Shown: positions 1 through 7,147, numbered from the stretch's first letter. The stretch: DNA of 9,205 nt from Acidobacteria bacterium AH-259-G07 (GCA_027717925.1 JALLON010000098.1:1-9205); one strand, 5' to 3'. Numbers and translations are program-made. The notes: generated by a model not told the origin, from the sequence alone.

Positions 1-67
1 CACGCCCTAGCGAAGACAAAAATTAGTCCAAGCCGGCTTTCACTATTGCCTGTTTCCTTTCCTTACC

Positions 68-400
68 TCACGGACCATGACTCGCTTTATGATCTGCTTC
101 CACAGAGAATTTCTCTTCACCGACTACGCTTGCCACTGGCATGTACCGAACGCCCGCTGATTTCAGCCAGAAATGCAGATCAAGGAGGTTCGAAAAGGCT
201 CCGCGGAGGAGTTGCAGCAGTACTAACAGTTTTCGATCCGGTGAAACGGTCGTCCAAGTACTCATAGTCCATATCACCCGACAACTCTTTCACACCCAGA
301 TCCTGACCTGACAGAACAAGTTCACCTTCAGAATTAACTTCCGCTGTAAGCAATATCGAGATTTCATCTGTTTCTTTTTTACGGGCGTCACAGGGTACAT
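68..400 (-). pseudogene. Frameshifted small hypothetical protein of about 110 residues
   Basis: Two overlapping minus-strand frames join into one plausible small protein. The upstream frame reads VPCDARKKETDEISILLTAE, then a stretch containing LSGQDLG and SGDMDYEY. The downstream frame continues with WTTVSPDRKLLVLLQLLRGA and ends ASHGP at a stop at 68-70. The switch needs one extra base, about position 257, inside the run after the YEY codons. The upstream frame has no ATG of its own; an ATG at 398-400 lies one frame off, so a second lesion near the start is possible. The pattern (CDARK..TDEI, LSGQDLG, a DYEYW block and a hydrophobic helix) resembles a family of roughly 100-residue uncharacterised bacterial proteins, but I cannot name a function. 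It lies just downstream of the HD fragment on the same strand. The decayed state fits the other broken genes around it. Confidence 0.5.
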
Positions 401-419
401 AGTTACATCAGGCTAGGAG

Positions 420-433
420 TTTCTACGTAGAAA
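420..433. repeat. 14-bp perfect palindrome
   Basis: TTTCTACGTAGAAA is its own reverse complement and lies in the roughly 50-bp gap between the HD fragment stop (453) and the start region of the small pseudogene (400). It could be an operator-like site or the relic of a recombination or IS end. There is no T-run, so it does not look like a terminator. Confidence 0.35.
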
Positions 434-452
434 TGGAGTTCCGGTCCCGGTC

Positions 453-857
453 TTACTTCGTGGCCTCCGCTTCTCGCACTAACTGTTGCAACTCAGAGAC
501 GACTCGGCCTAACTCATCGGCCAACACCGAGGCGTCAGTCTCTCGGAATGTCTTCACTAGTGTTCTGTAGTACCAGAGCTGATCCTCCTTACTTGCATTA
601 AATCGCTTCCACAGTTTCTCTCCCTCTTTGCGGTAATCAGCGACGATAGCCCTTGCGTTATGAAGTTTGTCGGCAGCAGAAACCAGTTTCACTGAGGGGC
701 CCGCTTTACGGAGATGAGCGATGTACTTCTCCTTACGTTCCCGCCAGGGTGGCTTGGGAATGGTTTCTGCGTCGGTGCATCCCTCTACAATCTGAGCCAC
801 CTCACCACCGAACCGCTTTTGGATCTCCTCCAATGTTTGCGGCCCAGCCTCTGGCGA
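453..857 (-). pseudogene. HD-domain phosphohydrolase, C-terminal fragment
   Basis: The readable part runs from AGPQTLEEIQKRFG to a natural-looking end REAEATK. It contains AADKLHNARAIVADYR, the conserved D-K-L-H-N helix of RelA/SpoT-like HD-domain metal-dependent phosphohydrolases. That family hydrolyses phosphoester bonds in nucleotides, and this subgroup is usually about 190-200 residues. The N-terminal half with the metal-binding His and His-Asp residues is missing, so the product should be inactive. The frame stays open upstream into transposase-derived DNA, and the only internal start is a TTG at 831-833 that falls inside the conserved LEEI block. I therefore read it as a 5'-truncated gene, not a gene starting at TTG. 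The junction with the IS1380 remnant lies at about 845-857. Family assignment is good; the substrate is unknown. Confidence 0.75.
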
Positions 858-1549
858 ATCTTTCTCACTAAGCGCTTTAGCACCGTGAGCACCTGGGCGG
901 CCGCCCCTTTGTTTCCCGGTCGTAACACGCCACTGATGAGCTCGCCCGTCTCGGCATCAAAAATGAGCAACGGATGATACATGTACTCATTGAAATAGCC
1001 GTGATAGAAAGTAAACTCTTGCTGCCCATGGGTGGGATCGTCCGTACTGTCCAAATCCAGGACAACCTTCTTCGGCCCTCGCTTTTTCAGCTGCTTCACA
1101 TAACGGTCTACAAACCATCGGCCGATGCGCAGTAGATCTTTTCGCGTGACGCTGTTTTCCAGGCGCGACAGGGTGGGTTGAGAGGCCAGGTCAGGATCGC
1201 TCTCGGGAAGACGGTTGCAGATCGTCTTGAAGATGGGATCCGATCGCAGCCAATTGGCATCATTACAGTCTTCGTAGCCAGCCACAATCTGATGACTCCG
1301 CTGGCAGAGCATCTCTTCCATTTGATGCCGGATATAGTGCGAATCGCGGCTATCCAAGATACAGGCCGCCATCCCGCTACTGAACCGGTTCTGCTGATCC
1401 AAGGCGTAAAAGGGCAACAATCCCGCATCGGAGCTAATATTCCCGCCATCAAATCGAGCCACCACCTTTCTGTCAGGGTGAAATGGCAGGCTAATATTAC
1501 AAGGTGTTTGTTTCTTAGGCTGTACCTCTTTGCTGTCTTTGGCTTTCAT
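850..1549 (-). pseudogene. IS1380-family transposase, 5' half only
   Basis: The protein starts MKAKDSKEVQ and carries IS1380-type blocks: FDGGNISSDAGLLPFYALD at residues 33-51, SQPTLSRLEN at 123-132, and VLDLDSTDDPTHG at 163-175, which holds the first catalytic Asp of the DDE triad. It continues with FDAETGELISGVLRPGN at 197-213. Sequence expected for IS1380 ends near residue 236 (KIRQRLG); the frame then runs through HD-gene DNA to a stop at 785. The downstream catalytic residues are absent: the family is about 430-480 residues and only about 236 remain. The start at 1549 has an AAGGAG sequence at 1552-1557, only 2 nt from the ATG. The gene cannot make an active transposase. The fusion to the HD fragment points to a deletion that removed the transposase end and the HD gene start together. 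Confidence 0.85.
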
Positions 1550-1642
1550 AACTCCTTATATATCAAAGAGGTATGGCTTTTTTGTTCTTTCTAGAAACCT
1601 TCTTTCAGGAAGATTTATGAATTATCCGGGCTAGAGTCAGGG
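850..1642 (-). mobile_element. IS1380-family insertion sequence remnant
   Basis: The remnant comprises the truncated transposase and its upstream leader. The leader holds a TTTCTAGAAA palindrome at 1588-1597 and AT-rich DNA. The upstream element end is placed at about 1639-1642 because the Abi_C-like frame loses its family pattern there and the minus strand reads CCTGACTCTAGCCCGG, which could be an IS end. No partner inverted repeat remains, since the other end is deleted. The boundary is accurate only to some tens of bases. Confidence 0.6.
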
Positions 1643-1887
1643 GATGAAACACCTTTGCCGCGACCGTGTGCGTCCCCTGAATGGGTACGGAGCGCACCAA
1701 TGCCGCTGGCGACATTCTGCAAACCTCCGAGAATCTGTTTCAAATACGGCTCAATATCTTTATGTGCTGGAGACAGATTCAGGTGTTTCTGAACTTCTTT
1801 GACCAAGGGTGAGATGCTCTGGTCCTTGGGGTACGGTAGTTTCAACTCATCCAAACTCCCCAATGTCGTGGATGGTGATGAGTGCAC
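1615..1887 (-). pseudogene. Abortive-infection Abi_C-like C-terminal domain fragment
   Basis: The frame contains LPYPKDQSISPLVKEVQKHL and then LKQILGGLQNVASGIGALRT followed by HSGDAHGRGKG. Together these resemble the Abi_C (abortive infection C-terminus) domain, where a helix precedes a conserved G-[LV]-x-x-[LF]-R-[TN]-x-x-G-x-x-H-G motif. The last residues (SSPDSSPDNS) do not fit the family and appear to be encoded by the end of the IS1380 remnant. The domain normally continues with a further hydrophobic helix. The frame is open further upstream to about 1920 (ERVKARVHSSPSTTLGSLDEL); GTG at 1885-1887 is the only convenient start. The N-terminal effector part of such proteins is missing. I read this as the relic of an anti-phage defence gene broken by IS1380 insertion. 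Confidence 0.6.
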
Positions 1888-1894
1888 ACGGGCC

Positions 1895-2116
1895 TTAACT
1901 CTCTCTCCTCCACGGCCATAGGCCCGCGTTGCGAAGATATTCGGCCTCGGCTGGGGTCACACCTGCATCCTGTATCCATTCCTCTTCAGCCATACCTGCG
2001 ACCCAGGACAGCACGCCGTCACGGGCCACCTGCTTCCATTCATCGCTTAAGTCGGATTGTTCGATTAACTGCTTCAAGGATTGGACGCGATTGCGGAATC
2101 TCTTCAGCTCAGACAT
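1895..2116 (-). CDS. Small hypothetical protein, 73 aa
   Basis: The product runs MSELKRFRNRVQSLKQLIEQ and ends in a Trp/Arg-rich tail (LWPWRRES). It is predicted to be mainly helical and charged, with no signal peptide or membrane segment. The composition is protein-like and this reading is better than the overlapping plus-strand frames. It ends just upstream of, and out of frame with, the Abi_C-like fragment on the same strand, and its ATG (2114-2116) sits exactly where the recombinase remnant loses homology. No Shine-Dalgarno sequence is evident before the ATG. It may be an intact accessory ORF or a fragment whose end was fused. I do not recognise the family. Confidence 0.4.
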   Translation of the reverse strand: MSELKRFRNRVQSLKQLIEQSDLSDEWKQVARDGVLSWVAGMAEEEWIQDAGVTPAEAEYLRNAGLWPWRRES

Positions 2117-2118
2117 GA

Positions 2119-2652
2119 CGAGGACTGCAAAACGCGCTTCTCAAATGCCGGAGCGACCGAGCGATCCTGGCAACCCTGTTGGGCTGTGGGCTTCGTCGCC
2201 GTGAACTTGCTGATCTGACCATCGATCACCTCCAGCGTCGTGAAGACCATTGGGCGATGATTGACCTGCTTGGGAAAGGCGATCATATTCGGACCGTGCC
2301 TGTTCCAGACTGGGTCAAACGAACCATCGACATATGGCTCGCGGCCGCCGGAGTTACGAGCGGAAGATTATTTCGGTGCGTTTGTAGAGCGGGAACAGCC
2401 TGGGGTAACGGCATGACAGAGAAGGTTGTGTGGCATGTGGTCAAACAGTACGCCGCGAAAATCGGTGTACCGAAACTGGCGCCCCATGATCTTCGGCGAT
2501 CCTGTGCACGCCTTTGTCACGAAGCGGGCGGCGAGTTGGAGTAAATCCAGTTTCTGCTCGGCCACGTCTCAGTGCAGACGACAGAGAAGTACCTTGGATG
2601 CAAGCAGCGCCTTCGTGGAGCCGTGAACGATCGAATCCGCATTGAGCCATGA
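2119..2652 (+). pseudogene. Tyrosine recombinase/integrase catalytic domain with nonsense codon
   Basis: The plus frame reads ALLKCRSDRAILATLLGCGL RRRELADL, then LLGKGDHIRTVPVP, HDLRRSCARLCHEAGGELE, a TAA at 2542-2544, and in the same frame IQFLLGHVSVQTTEKYLGCK ending RIRIEP at a TGA (2650-2652). This shows all catalytic elements of the tyrosine recombinase domain: the first Arg in LGCGLRR, Lys in the LLGKG turn, H-x-x-R in HDLRR, His in LLGH and the nucleophile Tyr in TTEKYLG. The TAA replaces a residue that is probably Gln in relatives (ELEQIQFLLGH), so CAA to TAA is the likely lesion. It removes the last His and Tyr. The N-terminal core-binding domain is missing upstream of 2119. The gene is doubly broken and cannot act, but it marks an old integration or excision unit. 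Confidence 0.85.
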
Positions 2653-2732
2653 CCTGATCAGGCGCGATGGTATGCGGCACCCCACCTGGACGACTTGCCG
2701 ACTATACCTCCACTGGCCGCTGACTTAACCGC

Positions 2733-2864
2733 TTAGACCAGCAAGCGAAGCTCCGGATTGTCGACACCGAACCCAATCTGAAGCTCGTGAGTCAGAACCT
2801 GCGCAAGGGAGTGCGGAGAAGTCAGCAGCAGGAGTGAAGCCAGAGTTACAATTATCGCAAACAT
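2733..2864 (-). CDS. Short exported peptide or truncated secreted protein, 43 aa
   Basis: The reading is MFAIIVTLASLLLLTSPHSLAQ followed by about 20 residues ending NPELRLLV. It has a classic signal peptide: a hydrophobic core at residues 3-15 and a likely signal peptidase I site after SLA (residues 19-21). A GGGAGG ribosome binding site lies 5 nt before the ATG, which supports the start. The mature part would be only about 22 residues, so the ORF is either a very small secreted peptide or the 5' end of a larger exported gene cut off by the rearrangement that brought in the recombinase remnant. It is divergent to ccmC. No function can be given. Confidence 0.45.
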   Translation of the reverse strand: MFAIIVTLASLLLLTSPHSLAQVLTHELQIGFGVDNPELRLLV

Positions 2865-3009
2865 CCAAGCCTCCCATGAGTAGTACTAGATTTATACTTC
2901 GGTCTATTGTACCGTGTTGTGGATCTTAGATTCTCGGCAAAACCAGTCGCACCGTCGCTTCTAGCAAGTAGCACCGTAGCTACTTCTCTGGAGGGCGTAA
3001 GAGGAAAGA
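2865..3009. promoter_or_regulatory. Divergent intergenic region before ccmC
   Basis: This gap separates the minus-strand secreted ORF from ccmC and must hold the start signals for both. It contains AT-rich stretches around 2880-2910, but no -35/-10 pair is clear enough to call. A ribosome binding site, AGAGGA, sits about 5 nt before the ccmC ATG. Confidence 0.3.
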
Positions 3010-3693
3010 ATGGATCATCTATCCGGGACAACGAAGCTTCTTCTCGCGCTCACCTTCCTGTCCATGGTTATCGCACTCTACGCCGCTTTCTTCTACGCCC
3101 CAACAGAACGGGAGATGGGACACGTCCAGAGGATTTTCTACTTCCATATGGGATCCGTTTGGGTAGCGACGGTTGCCTTCATTGTGGTCTTTATAGCGAG
3201 CATTCAGTACCTGAGAAAGGAGAGTCGGTTCTCAGACATCCTGGCTTACTCTTCAGCGGAGCTGGGCGTGGTATTTCTGACGATCACCATCATAACCGGA
3301 AGCATCTGGGCCAGGCATTCTTGGAACACATGGTGGACGTGGGACCCGCAGCTGACTACGACTTTCATTCTATGGGTGCTCTACGTTGCTTATCTGGTAC
3401 TGCGGTCTGCCATCGGGCACGACTCCAAAAAAGCCAGGTTCGCCGCCGTCTTTGCAATCGTCGCTTTTCTCGATCTACCTCTGGTTTACGTCTCGGCGAG
3501 AGTGATGCGCGGCATCTCTCCCGTAGTCTTTGGGGGTCGAGGGGGCGGGATTCACCCGAAAATGATGGTGGCACTGGTGGTGTGCATGGCGTCTTGCAGC
3601 TTCCTATTCCTCCTGCTTCTCAGACAAAGGATGGATCTGGAGAGAATGCAAGATGAGCTGTCACTCTTAACCACGGAAAGGCTGAAGACATGA
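3010..3693 (+). CDS. ccmC: Heme exporter/handling protein CcmC, cytochrome c maturation
   Basis: The 227-residue inner-membrane protein matches the CcmC branch of the heme-handling family. Six hydrophobic segments are visible at roughly residues 8-30, 48-67, 82-100, 117-135, 142-163 and 185-204. The tryptophan-rich heme-binding loop SWNTWWTWDPQLT lies at residues 104-116. The two flanking periplasmic His ligands are H46 (YFHMGSVW) and H182 (GGIHPKMM). In system I cytochrome c maturation CcmC presents heme in the WWD domain for transfer to CcmE. The start at 3010 has an AGAGGA ribosome binding site, and the length is close to the usual 230-250 residues. The stop overlaps the ccmD start (ATGA), indicating translational coupling. 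All key residues are present, so it looks functional. The usual ccmA and ccmB genes are not upstream; recombinase debris is there instead. Confidence 0.95.
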   Translation: MDHLSGTTKLLLALTFLSMVIALYAAFFYAPTEREMGHVQRIFYFHMGSVWVATVAFIVVFIASIQYLRKESRFSDILAYSSAELGVVFLTITIITGSIWARHSWNTWWTWDPQLTTTFILWVLYVAYLVLRSAIGHDSKKARFAAVFAIVAFLDLPLVYVSARVMRGISPVVFGGRGGGIHPKMMVALVVCMASCSFLFLLLLRQRMDLERMQDELSLLTTERLKT

Positions 3694-3845
3694 CTTATCT
3701 TTTTTGGGCGCAGACGGCTTGCTGGATCGTCCTCTTTGTCTATATCGTTTCGCTCATCAGGAAGACTGAGAATCTGAAAAGACAGGTTGCTGTGCTCCGA
3801 AACGCCTCGACCGACAGTGCCAAGGAAGGTGTGGGGGAGGGGTGA
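3690..3845 (+). CDS. ccmD: CcmD-like small membrane protein
   Basis: This 51-residue protein begins MTYLFWAQTACWIVLFVYIV, a single transmembrane helix (about residues 4-23), followed by a short basic segment (LIRKTENLKRQVAVLRN) that can form a helix or coiled coil. That is the layout of CcmD, a small inner-membrane protein which with CcmABC releases holo-CcmE from the ABC complex. The ATG overlaps the ccmC TGA by four bases, typical of a ccmC-ccmD pair. Sequence conservation in CcmD is weak, so the assignment rests on size, topology and position. Confidence 0.8.
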   Translation: MTYLFWAQTACWIVLFVYIVSLIRKTENLKRQVAVLRNASTDSAKEGVGEG

Positions 3846-3976
3846 GACCAGTTATATATGTGATCAAAGAATCTTCCTGTCTTTGGTGCCGAGCGAAACG
3901 CTTCACCGATATGCCGTCAATCGAATGGGTTCTGGGAAATCCAGCGAGGCTGTGCGCTTATTCGAGAGATACGTGA
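3842..3976 (+). CDS. Short ORF with glutaredoxin-like CLWC motif
   Basis: A GTG at 3842-3844 overlaps the ccmD stop (GTGA) and opens a 44-residue frame: RPVIYVIKESSCLWCRAKRF then TDMPSIEWVLGNP and a stop. The first strand and C-x-x-C (VIYVIKESSCLWCRAKRF) resemble the start of glutaredoxin or thioredoxin folds, as in VxVYTKxxCPWCxxAK. A thiol-disulfide protein would make sense beside ccmC-ccmD, since apocytochrome cysteines must be reduced before heme attachment. The frame stops far too early for a full domain (about 80-110 residues), so it would be a 3'-truncated or frameshifted gene, or chance. The downstream frames do not give a clear continuation. Confidence 0.35.
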   Translation: MRPVIYVIKESSCLWCRAKRFTDMPSIEWVLGNPARLCAYSRDT

Positions 3977-4107
3977 TCGCCAGTCCCACTCGCAACTCTC
4001 CGGGAGCTCGCGTTGGAGATGAAGGAGAGCTCGAAGCGAGAGTAGTAATCAAACAGTGCCCGAGCCTTTTCCCGGACTTCAGGAACGTTTTCGGCAATCC
4101 TCCGAGT
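3958..4107 (-). pseudogene. Possible C-terminal fragment of an unknown protein
   Basis: A minus-strand open frame without a usual start reads ENVPEVREKARALFDYYSRF then ELSFISNASSRRVASGTGDHVSLE and a TAA at 3958-3960. Third codon positions favour G or C in the central part and the amino-acid pattern looks protein-like, unlike the competing plus-strand frame here. It would be the tail of a gene whose start was lost. I do not recognise the family and chance remains possible. Confidence 0.2.
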
Positions 4108-4716
4108 TCAGCACAGCCTGGCCTGACTCGTCCTTGTGCAGCAAACCGCTAGTCGGAAGCTACCCTTTTGCCCACTTGGACGTGTAACGCCCTTATCGGA
4201 AACTGACAGGGCCCTCGAATAACTGTCGAGAAACAGCCCTTCGCACCATCAACCGGAAACAGATCCCCTTAGCGCTATTTCCTGGTTCTGACGGTAGTGG
4301 TCTTCGGGATGGGACCGGCGTTCCAGGCCTTGGGTCTCAACTTCGAGGCACTTACAGTCGGAACCCCTGAGTCGCAGGACGCGCTCGGGCCATCGCGTAG
4401 GCCTGGGATCAGCCATCTCCCGAGTAGGTACCGGTTCGCGCCGAGAAAACCTTATGGCGCAGATGCCTCTTTAACTTCCATGGGCCCACAGGCATGCCGG
4501 GGGCCGGCCCGGAGGTATTGCTCGCCTACAGGGTCACCTCAGTGTTCTCAGTTTCCGATAAGCCGACAACTCCTATTTGGGCAGCTGAGAATCTCTATTG
4601 CTCCTGGATCCTGGACCCTGTCGACAGTAGAACTGATTGCCTGGAATTGAGTCTCAAACAATACCATCCGTGTGATCTACTGTTAGGCCACCAACAGTCG
4701 ATTGCGGAAGCACCCG
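4108..4716. other. About 600 bp without a convincing gene
   Basis: No frame on either strand gives a recognisable protein. The best candidate is a plus-strand stretch from about 4273 reading RYFLVLTVVVFGMGPAFQAL, which looks like a signal or membrane segment, but it is followed by low-quality sequence and has no start codon or ribosome binding site. A weak hairpin (CTGTT/AACAG) lies near 4672-4690 after the ankyrin gene stop; it lacks a T-run. The region probably holds decayed genes. Confidence 0.4.
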
Positions 4717-7026
4717 TTAGCCGATAGCGACCAGATGATGCAGCGTCCGAATGAACATCATGTTACCGGAAATGGCCGGGGTGGCCATGATCACTTCGCC
4801 CATCGAGTTTGTGGAGAGCAACTCGAACTCGGGTCCGGCCTTGACCACAAATACGTCACCATCCTCGCTCGAGAAGTAGAGTCGCCCGTTGGCCGCCACC
4901 GGGGAGCTGCTGATTCCCCCACCCATGTGGCGGAGTCTTGCGCGGTACATGCGTTTGCCTGTCTTGGCTTCGTAGCACGCGAGAATACCGCTAACGTTCA
5001 CGGCGTAGAGGTACTCACCGTAGACGATGGGCGTCGGTGTATACGAGCCGCCACGGCTCCTGCTCCAAGCAATGAACTCGTTGGCGTCTTCCCCCTCCTC
5101 AAGAGTGATGTCGCCGGCGGCGTTCGGACGGATCGCATAGATCGGCTGGATCGGACGGAAGCCACTCGTCACGAAGATCAGATCGTGGGCCACGATTGGC
5201 GTCGGCGTCACGTTCCGAGTCCTCGCCGCGAGCGACCAGAGTTCTTTGCCCGTCATCGGATCGTAGGCGCGGATCCGCGCGCCACCATTCGCGATGAGCT
5301 GGACACGGCCGCGCGCCTCAACGACGGTTGGCGTGCCAAAGGAGGCACCGGGCTCATCGCGTGTCGTTCGCCAGCGTTCCGATCCATCGGCAAGGTTAAA
5401 CGCTCCAATGAAGCTCGAGGAGACGCGCTGTCCCCGCAGTCGTTCTTCCCTTGCCGGCGAAAGCTGACCCACTGCGGGGTTCGTCGAGGCAACGGTATCG
5501 CACTGCACGATCACCATGTCCCGATAAATGATAGGCGAGCTGGCGAATCCCCAGAGCGGCATGCCAACAATGCCGAAGTCCTTCTGCCAGATGAGGGTGC
5601 CCTCCATGTCGTAGCAGTACAGGCCTTCTGGGCCGAAGAAGGCAACCACATGCTGACCGTCGGTCACTGGGGTCGGATTGGCGAAGGTCGACTTGAGATG
5701 GCGCCCGGCTCTCGGGTTGCCTTTGTACGCCGTTCGTTCCCACAGAATCTTGCCAGTCAGCCTGTCTATGCAATAGAGCTTCCAGACATGCTCAGATTGA
5801 TCGCCTGCGGGGGCCGTGTCGCCCATATTTCCGGGACGAAACACCGGATTGGCCTGGGAGCTAATCGCGGTCGTGATGAAGATCTTGTCTCCCCAGATGA
5901 TTGGGGAGGAATTGCCAAGACCCGGGATCGGCGTCTTCCACCGAATGTTGATGGATTGTTCGGCGTCCCACGAAGTAGGCGGAAATTGCCGGTCGGCCAC
6001 GCCTGACGCGTGTGGACCACGAAAGGACGGCCAGTTCATCGGCCGAACCACCGGACTTGTCGACGTGATGCCGCGCCCGACCGACGGCCACTCCGCGGGT
6101 CGGGTGTCCAGCTTGCGAAACAGCAGCGGCGGGCCTCCGAGGTACCGGGGTCCGCCGTCGCGAAAATTGAACCCTAGAACCTGACCTTCACCGATGATGA
6201 AATCCAGCCAGACCCCTCCGTGCTCCAGGTACTGCTGCAGCAGCTTCTCTCGTTCCTCAGGAGGCACACGCTGGAGCCACCGCCTGAGCATCGTGACACG
6301 CTGGTCTGCGATCTCCCGGCGCTCCACGACCTGTGGGGGCTCCGGATCGAGCTGGCCACGCTGCGCGAACCTATTGCCACCGACTGACTGAAGTCTGACG
6401 ACCGAGCCGTCAGCCGCGGCCAGCCTTAGGGTCCGATCCTGCACCCGTACCTCGTACCGCTGCCCGTCGTGACTTCGGTACACCCCCTGGGCATCCTGCA
6501 GCACAATCTCGTGTGTGATGGCCTCGACCTCCGGCGTCCGCAAGATCGAGGTAATGACTTCCCAGTCACGCAAAGCGCCGGTGATGTCTCTGCCGCTCCG
6601 TTGAAGTTCTAGGACGGAGGAACGAGAGAGTCCATCCGAGATGACCATATACTCTGGTGGATCAGCGCCATGTTTCAGTAGGGCGCGCACGACGTCAGCA
6701 TACCCGCCCAGCGCGGCAGCGCCGAGTGCTGTCACCCGGTACGAGCGATCCCCTATGTCGATCACCGCCGCGACGTTAACGTCCGCTCCCCGCCCGGCCA
6801 GGAACTCAACGACCTCGGCATGGCCATACTGAGCGGCGTAGAACAAGGCCGTGGCTCCCCCTTCCCCCTTGGCGTCGACCTTGGCACCCGCCGCAAGTGC
6901 GTCCCGGACATCCTCGAGTTTCCCGTCCCGCGCCGCGGACCAGAGAGGTTCGTTGCGAGCGCCGAGAGAAAGGCTGACCGTGGCACCCATCAAGACGAGA
7001 ACAAATCCTTTAGCAGGGAGTTTCAT
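4717..7026 (-). CDS. Exported ankyrin-repeat and PQQ-like beta-propeller protein
   Basis: The 769-residue product starts with a signal peptide (MKLPAKGFVLVLMGATVSLS, cleavage probably near residues 22-24), so it should act in the periplasm or outside the cell. Residues 27-128 form about three ankyrin repeats (LWSAARDGKLEDVRDALAAG, then ALFYAAQYGHAEVVEFLAGR, then ALGAAALGGYADVVRALLKH). Residues 130-330 are a linker domain I do not recognise. From NWPSFRGPHASG (331) to the end is a PQQ-like beta-propeller, with repeated blades of the type CIDRLTGKILW, YDPMTGKELW and CYEAKTGKRM, each preceded by TPTPIV- or SSPV-type strands. Such propellers often bind a ligand or scaffold proteins and usually lack quinoprotein dehydrogenase residues, so enzymatic activity is not implied. 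The ATG at 7024-7026 is favoured by the signal peptide directly after it. Nothing suggests an operon with either neighbour. Confidence 0.9.
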   Translation of the reverse strand: MKLPAKGFVLVLMGATVSLSLGARNEPLWSAARDGKLEDVRDALAAGAKVDAKGEGGATALFYAAQYGHAEVVEFLAGRGADVNVAAVIDIGDRSYRVTALGAAALGGYADVVRALLKHGADPPEYMVISDGLSRSSVLELQRSGRDITGALRDWEVITSILRTPEVEAITHEIVLQDAQGVYRSHDGQRYEVRVQDRTLRLAAADGSVVRLQSVGGNRFAQRGQLDPEPPQVVERREIADQRVTMLRRWLQRVPPEEREKLLQQYLEHGGVWLDFIIGEGQVLGFNFRDGGPRYLGGPPLLFRKLDTRPAEWPSVGRGITSTSPVVRPMNWPSFRGPHASGVADRQFPPTSWDAEQSINIRWKTPIPGLGNSSPIIWGDKIFITTAISSQANPVFRPGNMGDTAPAGDQSEHVWKLYCIDRLTGKILWERTAYKGNPRAGRHLKSTFANPTPVTDGQHVVAFFGPEGLYCYDMEGTLIWQKDFGIVGMPLWGFASSPIIYRDMVIVQCDTVASTNPAVGQLSPAREERLRGQRVSSSFIGAFNLADGSERWRTTRDEPGASFGTPTVVEARGRVQLIANGGARIRAYDPMTGKELWSLAARTRNVTPTPIVAHDLIFVTSGFRPIQPIYAIRPNAAGDITLEEGEDANEFIAWSRSRGGSYTPTPIVYGEYLYAVNVSGILACYEAKTGKRMYRARLRHMGGGISSSPVAANGRLYFSSEDGDVFVVKAGPEFELLSTNSMGEVIMATPAISGNMMFIRTLHHLVAIG

Positions 7027-7126
7027 GGTCGTATCTGTCCAAGGCAGGCCCGATACACTTCGTCCACTCCACCAGACCCAATCAGGGCGGTGACTTCATA
7101 AAAGCCGAGGCGAGCGCCGGGAGACA

Positions 7127-7147
7127 GGGGCAAGATCGGCCCCTTTT
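7127..7147 (+). terminator. Weak terminator-like hairpin
   Basis: GGGGC at 7127-7131 can pair with GCCCC at 7139-7143 around a 7-nt loop and is followed by TTTT. It is a short stem with a short T-run and no plus-strand gene visibly ends here, so it is only a candidate. Confidence 0.2.

Noticed and set aside
1178..1594. Plus-strand open frame opposite the IS1380 transposase
   Set aside because: The minus strand carries clear transposase motifs; this frame has none.
2907..3656. Open frame of 249 codons overlapping ccmC
   Set aside because: It is out of frame with the clear ccmC gene and shows only Arg/Ser/Gly-rich shadow composition.
3787..4152. Plus-strand frame with SSEAVRLFERYV resembling a TPR helix
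   Set aside because: A single short helix match without a repeat; the rest of the frame is not protein-like, and it begins out of frame inside ccmD.
4300..4330. TTCGGGATGGGACCGG resembles the conserved part of reversed 5S rRNA
   Set aside because: Flanking sequence on both sides does not match 5S rRNA and no partner helices are present.
4702..6006. Long plus-strand open frame of 434 codons
   Set aside because: It is antisense to the ankyrin/propeller gene, has His/Arg-rich low-quality composition and no domain pattern; it is a shadow of that gene.
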